Both the position numbers and the translations under genes were made by a program. 11,354 nt of DNA from Bacteroidota bacterium (lineage in GTDB: Bacteria > Bacteroidota > Ignavibacteria > Ignavibacteriales > Ignavibacteriaceae), in assembly GCA_023453665.1 (NCBI GenBank), contig JAEXTA010000134.1:1-11354 (forward strand), read 5' to 3'. The notes beneath the pieces are model-generated. The model was given only the letters and a program-made list of their open reading frames with translations, ran no database searches and was not told the origin of the DNA. Positions 6,722-11,354 of the stretch are shown piece after piece; position 1 is the first letter of the stretch, and every line of letters begins with the position of its first letter.

Positions 6722-7225
6722 ATGTCTTCATCCAAATATCTTCCTCCGCTTGTTTGCGGATTTGCGGCTGCAGTTTTACTTATTGTTCCGGGAATAAAAA
6801 ATATCGGTTTTTGTTTAGTGGTACCGGCAGCTTCTGTAGTATGTCTTTTCCTAAATAAAAAAATAAATAAACAGAATTCTGAAATATTAACGAGAGATGC
6901 ATTTTTCTTTGGCATATTTACAGGAGTATTTTCAGCCCTCTTTCTTACGGGTTTTGATATAATGTTAACATCAATTTCAAAAACCAATGACCTGGTTGAA
7001 ACTTTACCATTCACCAGATCAATGCTGAATGATATGAACCTCGGACCAATTATGAATAATGCAATAGTTATGATGGAACAAATGGTGAACGATATTCAAA
7101 CCAAAGGTTTTAGTTTACTATATAGTTTTATGATGTTGATCAGTAATTTAATTATCAATACTATATTTGGAATGATTGGCGGACTCGCCGGAATGTCATA
7201 CCTGAATAAAAAATTAAATCAATAA
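6722..7225 (+). CDS. Unrecognised membrane protein with about four helices
   Basis: I do not recognise this 167-residue protein by sequence. Hydrophobic helices appear at about 7-23, 27-44, 60-83 and 130-157, with a polar Met- and Asn-rich stretch (about 100-128) between the third and fourth. The last helix is Gly-rich (FGMIGGLAGMSYL). The layout recalls Bacteroidota DUF4199 proteins in length and in the long loop before the last helix, but no signature proves that. It starts two bases after the DUF2085 gene and ends eight bases before the next, so it belongs to the same transcript. The opposite strand also stays open for about 100 codons inside this gene; that frame is treated as a shadow. 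Confidence 0.72.
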   Translation: MSSSKYLPPLVCGFAAAVLLIVPGIKNIGFCLVVPAASVVCLFLNKKINKQNSEILTRDAFFFGIFTGVFSALFLTGFDIMLTSISKTNDLVETLPFTRSMLNDMNLGPIMNNAIVMMEQMVNDIQTKGFSLLYSFMMLISNLIINTIFGMIGGLAGMSYLNKKLNQ

Positions 7226-7233
7226 AATTATTT

Positions 7234-7533
7234 ATGATAACTGCTTTCATTTTTTTCGGACATTTCATTTTTGCTATCATCATCTATACAAAAAAATGGC
7301 AGGATGAAGGAGTTAAAAGCGCAATACTAAATGTTGTGCTGATAGGAATTCTATTTTCAGTTGGCTGGTCAATAACAGGAATGGTATCCAAATTAATTAT
7401 GGAACAGAAAGGATTCGGACTGCAATTTGACAGGGACGCATTCTCTCTTTCGCTGCTTACTATCGGTGAATATTTTTTCTACCGAATATATTACCAGGAA
7501 CTTGCTATTGAAGCCGGTAAGGAAATACAATAA
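7234..7533 (+). CDS. Small unrecognised membrane protein
   Basis: This 99-residue product has hydrophobic helices at about 2-18, 28-50 and 68-85 with charged turns between them (TKKWQDEG, QFDRD). No family is recognised. It follows its upstream neighbour by eight bases and closes the plus-strand unit that starts at 5377. Its last 29 bases overlap, in convergent orientation, the last codons of the TonB-like gene on the minus strand, so the two 3' ends are antisense to each other. It is short, but the position, orientation and helical periodicity favour a real gene. Confidence 0.65.
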   Translation: MITAFIFFGHFIFAIIIYTKKWQDEGVKSAILNVVLIGILFSVGWSITGMVSKLIMEQKGFGLQFDRDAFSLSLLTIGEYFFYRIYYQELAIEAGKEIQ

Positions 7534-8203
7534 CTGCAGCCTGTTCAACCTGCTTTTGAAGCGGTGATAACGCTTCAAACCTCCACTGCCTTAGTGAATT
7601 TATCGCAAGATTTTCTAACCTGGTATCCGCTTTTATTAGCGGGAGTATATTACCTACTGTACCGTCAGGCAGAATTGTAAATCGCAAACGAATATCAATT
7701 TCTTTGTAAACACCTTCAGGATAAGCTGGAAGTATATAACTGTAAATCTTTCTTGTACCCTTTCCGCCCCAGTCTATATCAAAACCAAAACTACCATCAC
7801 CTTCAGCAAGATTACCCTGCCCGCTTGTTGTAACATTACTGTTTGTTGTGTTTTTATTTTCTGTTGTGTTTGAAACTGATTTATCTTTATTCTTCTCCGC
7901 AGGAGTAACGTTATTTTCTTCCGAAGTATTTTTTGCTAAAGGTAACGATACTTCTTTAACTTCTTTTGAATTTTCTTTTGTCTGGCTTTTTTCTTCTGCT
8001 TTTGATAGTTCTTCAACCTGCTCAAATTGCTGACCGATGGCTCCTGATGAACCTAAATCTCCCGAAACACCGAATGACAATTCAACATACTCACGGGGCG
8101 GGTAATCTATTGTGAATTTTAAAAGCCATAGGATAAGAAGCAGTAATATGTGAAATCCAAGTGAGGCTGTGTATGAAACATTTTTTATTGATGTGTAAGT
8201 CAT
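7505..8203 (-). CDS. tonB: TonB-like energy transducer (TonB C-terminal domain)
   Basis: The 232-residue protein has one N-terminal anchor (about 13-31). The anchor begins with S14-X3-H18, the Ser/His pair conserved in TonB and TolA and needed to couple to the ExbB/ExbD or TolQ/TolR motor. The C-terminal domain (about 158-231) fits TonB_C: YPEGVYKEIDIRLRFTILPD, then LENLAINSLRQWRFEAL with the characteristic WRF (207-209). It would span the periplasm and pass energy to outer-membrane receptors. The linker (about 35-155) is odd for TonB: Glu, Lys, Asn, Thr and Ser instead of proline repeats, with a Gly-rich patch (GQGNLAEGDGSFGFD). It is last in a minus-strand unit, 32 bases after exbD, and overlaps a convergent gene by 29 bases. 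A TolA-like role is the main alternative. Confidence 0.85.
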   Translation of the reverse strand: MTYTSIKNVSYTASLGFHILLLLILWLLKFTIDYPPREYVELSFGVSGDLGSSGAIGQQFEQVEELSKAEEKSQTKENSKEVKEVSLPLAKNTSEENNVTPAEKNKDKSVSNTTENKNTTNSNVTTSGQGNLAEGDGSFGFDIDWGGKGTRKIYSYILPAYPEGVYKEIDIRLRFTILPDGTVGNILPLIKADTRLENLAINSLRQWRFEALSPLQKQVEQAAVIVFPYRLQ

Positions 8204-8235
8204 TTTATCATCTCATAAAAATTCATGTCAACTAA

Positions 8236-8640
8236 CTATAATTTTTCTTTCTCAGTTTCAATTGTAAATTTTTCTATACCGGTAGATTTGGCTGCATCGA
8301 TTACTTTAATAACAAGTTCAACCGGAACTATTTTATCAGCCCTTATAATCAGGTTATCTTCTGTTGTCGTTGTTCTCATTTGTGTAAGAAGAGCGGGCAA
8401 TCCATCAATACCGGTTTGATCACTTCCCGCATAAATTGCACCTTCTGCAGTTAATGTAACAATCAGTTTACTTGCAACAGATTGTTCATTTGTTTTTGAG
8501 CCCGGCAATTTTACTTTAACACCGGTCTGTATAACAAATTGTGATGTTAGAAGAAAAAATATTACCAGCAGCATCACAATGTCTGTAAGCGATGAATAGC
8601 TGAATATGCTCAGCGGCTCGTGTGATAATTTTAATTTCAT
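8236..8640 (-). CDS. exbD: ExbD/TolR family proton-channel subunit
   Basis: This 134-residue protein has the ExbD/TolR layout: a short cytoplasmic tail, a single membrane helix (about 17-38) with the proton-carrying aspartate D20 in SSLTDIVMLLVIFFLLT, and a periplasmic domain (39-134) ending in VIDAAKSTGIEKFTIETEK. In the family a dimer of this protein sits in an ExbB pentamer, and proton flow through the Asp drives the TonB or TolA partner. The start at 8640 has AGGA seven bases upstream, one of the few Shine-Dalgarno-like sites in the window. It begins nine bases after exbB. ExbD and TolR cannot be told apart from this sequence; the TonB-like neighbour and the lack of tolB or pal favour ExbD. 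Confidence 0.92.
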   Translation of the reverse strand: MKLKLSHEPLSIFSYSSLTDIVMLLVIFFLLTSQFVIQTGVKVKLPGSKTNEQSVASKLIVTLTAEGAIYAGSDQTGIDGLPALLTQMRTTTTEDNLIIRADKIVPVELVIKVIDAAKSTGIEKFTIETEKEKL

Positions 8641-8649
8641 TGGTAATTC

Positions 8650-9306
8650 CTAAATATCAATTTCAATTTCTTCTTCCGGTGTAGATTGATTGACAGAAGT
8701 ATCCTGCACTATATCAACAACATCATTTGCAACTGTTTCCATATCGCCTACGAGTTTTTTGACTGCACTTAAAAAGTAGTTATAAAATGCGAGTGCTGGT
8801 ATTCCAACTATCAATCCAAATGCGGTTGTTAATAAGGCTTCCCATATACCGCCTGCGAGATCGCTAGGATTTGCAGCACCTGCAAGATCTTCAATTGTCA
8901 TAAAAGCAGATATCATTCCTGTTACAGTTCCTAAAAATCCAAGCAAAGGAGCAACACCTGCGACTGTCGCAAGAACCGTTAAACCTTTTTCAAGTTTGCT
9001 TACTTCCTGGCTGCCTGCGTTTTCTATTGCTTCTCTAACACGTTCATGACCTAAACCAAATTTCTTCAAACCTTTTCTGATGATGTTAGCTGCGGGAGAT
9101 TTTTCTTCCATACAATAACTGATGGCACCGGATATATCCTTTTTCTTTATCATTCCTCTTATCTTAACCATAAATGCAGGAACATTTATCCTGGCTTTTC
9201 TTAGTACGATGTATCTGTCTATTATTACTGCCAGTGCTAGAAATGAACATATCAAAATTGGCCACATTACGAAGCCGCCTTTTAAAAATATTTCGAACAA
9301 ATTCAT
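8650..9306 (-). CDS. exbB: MotA/TolQ/ExbB family proton-channel protein
   Basis: The 218-residue protein matches ExbB/TolQ. It has an N-terminal helix (12-32), a cytoplasmic domain, then two channel helices: GVAPLLGFLGTVTGMISAFM (117-136) and GGIWEALLTTAFGLIVGIPA (152-171), with the family's conserved Gly/Thr faces. In known systems a pentamer forms the stator through which protons drive TonB or TolA. The C-terminal tail is acidic (TPEEEIEIDI). AAGG lies seven bases before the ATG. It starts 20 bases after the end of the HU-SPOR gene and is followed by exbD after nine bases, so these genes very likely share a transcript. Confidence 0.93.
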   Translation of the reverse strand: MNLFEIFLKGGFVMWPILICSFLALAVIIDRYIVLRKARINVPAFMVKIRGMIKKKDISGAISYCMEEKSPAANIIRKGLKKFGLGHERVREAIENAGSQEVSKLEKGLTVLATVAGVAPLLGFLGTVTGMISAFMTIEDLAGAANPSDLAGGIWEALLTTAFGLIVGIPALAFYNYFLSAVKKLVGDMETVANDVVDIVQDTSVNQSTPEEEIEIDI

Positions 9307-9326
9307 GCTGATACCTTAATTATTTT

Positions 9327-11171
9327 TTAATTCGATTTATTTGAAAACACTTCGGCATCTTCAATAGTTTTAAAGTTGCCGATACGCAAACGAAACCAAG
9401 TACCTCTTCCGGGTATTTCCACTTCTTCAATATATGCGAGTTTCCCCTGACGATTATATTTTAATCCTTCATTATCTGCAATAGTTTTTGATTTGAATGA
9501 TCCGACCTGCACAATAAAGTCATTCCCAGACCTGTAAATATTTTCTTTTACTCTTACAATCTCTGTTTTTCCTGTTTCATTAATTTTAACAGGAGGTACA
9601 ACATCCTTTTCTGTCGCAACCTGTGATTCTGTCACTGCGCTGTCTTTTGGAACTACATCCGTACTTATAATAAATAAACTGTTATCCAATCCATCAAAAT
9701 GTACAAAACTATTTCTTTGAGAATTAGGATACGGATATGACACAGGTAATTCATAATTTCTTTCGACAACTTCTACAAGTGAAGTGTTACTTATGTTCCC
9801 GCCGCCGGTTCCACCACGAAAATCATGTTCAGGATTTTTTATGAATTTCAGGTAAATATAAATTGATGCGGTTAGCAGTAACAAAACCAGAATTATAATT
9901 AGTAACGAAATTCTTGATTGTTTTTTTTCTTTTTCAGCACCGAAAGTTCTTTTTTTATTAACATAATTTGCTGCTTCTTTCAGTGCATCTCTATGATACT
10001 TTTCCGGATCAATGTTTTTTTCCTCAGGATCTTCAGATTGATCAACTTCTTTTTCTTCACCAGGATTTATTACTGTGATGATTTTAGAATCTATCACACT
10101 TGATTTTGGTTTTACTTCAATAAACTCATCGTTTAATTCGGAATCATATTCCTGCTGAAAAACTTCTTCACTAAATTTATCTTCTTGCTCAAGTTCACGG
10201 GTCACTTTTTCAATTGCCGCCTGGAATGGATCAATTTTATTTTCTTCGTCAGATATTTTGTTGGACAATTCTGATCTGAAAGATTTTACCTGTTCAAATT
10301 CAGAAGCAGTTTTAGACGAACTCATATTTTCTGTTTCAAACTTCTCTTCCGGAAGTATTTCATTTGTTTGATTTATGAGTTCCTCTGAATGATCAGCGGA
10401 TAGTATTTCATCAGAATCGTTTTCATTTATCTCAGGATGACTTAATTCCTCGCTAATGGTTTGACTCGAATTTTCAATTCCAATGTCACTGCTTTCATTG
10501 TTTGCGGGAATTTCTGGCAGTGGCAATTTTTCAATTTCTTCACCTGATGATTCATCATCAAGATCCCATTTAATGCTTTCTAATTCTTTTAGAAGTTCTT
10601 CATCTTTAATGTCAGAAAGAAGAAGTGAATCAAGGTCTTCATCAAGAAATGCATCTTCAGTATCAACTTTTGATTCAGGAATTTTTGGTTCGGACGAACG
10701 TATGACCAATCCCGGATCAACAAAAGTTTTTATTATTGTGTGACCGGCAATCAGTTTTTCGGCTTTTGAGTTTAATAACGATTCTATTTCATCCTCATTA
10801 ACGGGAAGAAATTTTTGTGAAGCGGCAGTTGATGAAATTACAGGTTTACCAAAACTCAGATTAAAAAATTTGTCAAGAGGATTAATTTTTAATTCTTCAG
10901 GTTGTGGTATAGTAAACACGGTTGCAGATGAATCCTGTTCAGTATCAGTGAATACAAGTACATCGCTGTGTGTGTCATGGTTGCCTGTAGTTTCCGGATT
11001 AAATTTTAACCTTGCATAGTGAGCTGTTCCGATACCTTCTAATTTAATCCCATCGCCTGGCTGTATTAACGAATAGATTTTACGAATAAATATCTCAGCA
11101 AAAAGTCTCGATTCTTTCGATGAGACTCCTGCAATCTTTGCGAGTTTATTTATAAAGTCGAATCTTTCCAT
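9327..11171 (-). CDS. HU/IHF-domain, single-pass membrane, SPOR-domain protein
   Basis: The 614-residue protein joins three parts. Residues 1-90 look like an HU/IHF DNA-binding domain: helices FINKLAKIAGVSSKESRLFA, the turn PGDGIKLEGIGTAHYARL, and FNPETTG (57-63) at the place of the HU arm motif RNPxTG. Residues about 95-410 are low-complexity and strongly acidic (Asp, Glu, Ser), probably disordered. A Lys/Arg stretch (KEKKQSR) leads into one membrane helix (421-441), which by the positive-inside rule puts the HU part in the cytoplasm. After a Gly patch (RGGTGGG) and a linker, a SPOR domain fills 551-612 (DFIVQVGSFKSK to TWFRLRIGNFKTIEDA). SPOR domains bind glycan strands lacking stem peptides at division sites. 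Similar HU-SPOR fusions are known in Bacteroidota. It lies between the receptor gene (50 bases upstream) and exbB (20 bases downstream). A DNA-to-septum linker is an inferred role; the HU domain might bind protein instead. Confidence 0.85.
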   Translation of the reverse strand: MERFDFINKLAKIAGVSSKESRLFAEIFIRKIYSLIQPGDGIKLEGIGTAHYARLKFNPETTGNHDTHSDVLVFTDTEQDSSATVFTIPQPEELKINPLDKFFNLSFGKPVISSTAASQKFLPVNEDEIESLLNSKAEKLIAGHTIIKTFVDPGLVIRSSEPKIPESKVDTEDAFLDEDLDSLLLSDIKDEELLKELESIKWDLDDESSGEEIEKLPLPEIPANNESSDIGIENSSQTISEELSHPEINENDSDEILSADHSEELINQTNEILPEEKFETENMSSSKTASEFEQVKSFRSELSNKISDEENKIDPFQAAIEKVTRELEQEDKFSEEVFQQEYDSELNDEFIEVKPKSSVIDSKIITVINPGEEKEVDQSEDPEEKNIDPEKYHRDALKEAANYVNKKRTFGAEKEKKQSRISLLIIILVLLLLTASIYIYLKFIKNPEHDFRGGTGGGNISNTSLVEVVERNYELPVSYPYPNSQRNSFVHFDGLDNSLFIISTDVVPKDSAVTESQVATEKDVVPPVKINETGKTEIVRVKENIYRSGNDFIVQVGSFKSKTIADNEGLKYNRQGKLAYIEEVEIPGRGTWFRLRIGNFKTIEDAEVFSNKSN

Positions 11172-11221
11172 ATTAAATTTTTAATGACACTTTAAAAATA
11201 GTTATATCCTGATTGAGAATC

Positions 11222-11354
11222 CTACCACATCAAATTAATACCAAGCGTGGCATCAAGCGGTAACTCCCTGTAGGAATTCCACAAATAATTATTTCTGTTG
11301 AACAAATTAGCAAGTTCAAATGTAAGATTGAAGTTTGTTGACAAAGGATATGCA
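11222..11354 (-). CDS. C-terminus of a probable TonB-dependent outer-membrane receptor, 5' end outside window
   Basis: Only the last 43 residues are present, in the frame whose stop is TAG at 11224-11222. They read as closing strands of a large beta-barrel: NFNLTFELANLFNRNNYLWN, a turn, then PLDATLGINLMW ending on an aromatic residue. The alternating hydrophobic last strand with terminal Trp is the signal recognised by the BAM machinery. NLFNRNNY and a final LGI strand are common in TonB-dependent receptors and related OmpA-less barrels. The gene ends 50 bases before the HU-SPOR gene on the same strand, and the downstream ExbB, ExbD and TonB-like genes fit a receptor. With so little sequence, another type of outer-membrane barrel cannot be excluded. 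Confidence 0.65.
   Translation of the reverse strand, partial: AYPLSTNFNLTFELANLFNRNNYLWNSYRELPLDATLGINLMW

Noticed and set aside
6703..7014. Minus-strand frame of 103 codons inside the membrane gene at 6722-7225
   Set aside because: Its product has no domain or hydrophobic pattern of its own, and it is antisense to a well-placed operon gene. It is most likely a shadow frame.
7848..8033. Plus-strand Phe/Ser-rich frame opposite the TonB-like linker
   Set aside because: It is the reverse reading of a Glu/Lys/Asn-rich linker, with no start context or neighbours on that strand.
7505..9306. Classical Tol-Pal operon (tolQ-tolR-tolA)
   Set aside because: No tolB or pal follows, because the unit ends against convergent genes, and the last product has a TonB_C domain with a WRF motif. 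A Tol-like function stays open but the annotation is kept as ExbB/ExbD/TonB.
9918..10103. Plus-strand frame rich in Phe and Ile opposite the HU-SPOR gene
   Set aside because: The apparent hydrophobicity comes from the reverse complement of Lys/Glu-rich codons in the acidic linker, so it is not a membrane protein gene.

Overview
The window is an AT-rich piece of a bacterial chromosome that most resembles the Bacteroidota/Ignavibacteriota (FCB) group. The reasons are a PorU-type C25 peptidase of the type IX secretion system, the C-terminus of what looks like a TonB-dependent outer-membrane receptor, an HU-domain/SPOR-domain membrane protein, weak or absent Shine-Dalgarno sequences at most starts, and one promoter with Bacteroides-type boxes (TTTG, 19 bases, TAnnTTTG) before the tRNA genes. 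I cannot place it to genus.

Layout. Positions 1-3192 (minus) hold the first 1064 codons of a large PorU-like protein that runs off the left edge. Behind a 180-base regulatory gap, three tightly packed minus-strand genes (4921 down to 3373) encode a thioredoxin-like [2Fe-2S] ferredoxin, endonuclease III and an HD-domain phosphohydrolase. A short tRNA locus follows (5270 down to 5025, minus): tRNA-Gln(CTG) and tRNA-Glu(CTC), separated by an imperfect inverted repeat and closed by an intrinsic terminator. From 5377 to 7533 (plus) lies a compact four-gene unit: an exported NHL-type beta-propeller, a DUF2085 membrane protein and two unrecognised small membrane proteins. It meets, tail to tail with a 29-base overlap, a minus-strand unit running from the right edge to 7505: receptor C-terminus, HU-TM-SPOR protein, ExbB/TolQ, ExbD/TolR and a TonB-like transducer.

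How the genes work together. The right-hand unit is an energised trans-envelope module. ExbB and ExbD would form the proton-driven motor, and the TonB-like protein would pass force to an outer-membrane receptor such as the one encoded just upstream. The unusual member is the 614-residue protein between receptor and motor: a DNA-binding-type HU domain predicted in the cytoplasm, a long acidic linker, one membrane helix, and a periplasmic SPOR domain of the kind that binds septal peptidoglycan. This is the best candidate for poorly described biology here. No CRISPR array, transposase, phage gene or recognised defence system was seen.
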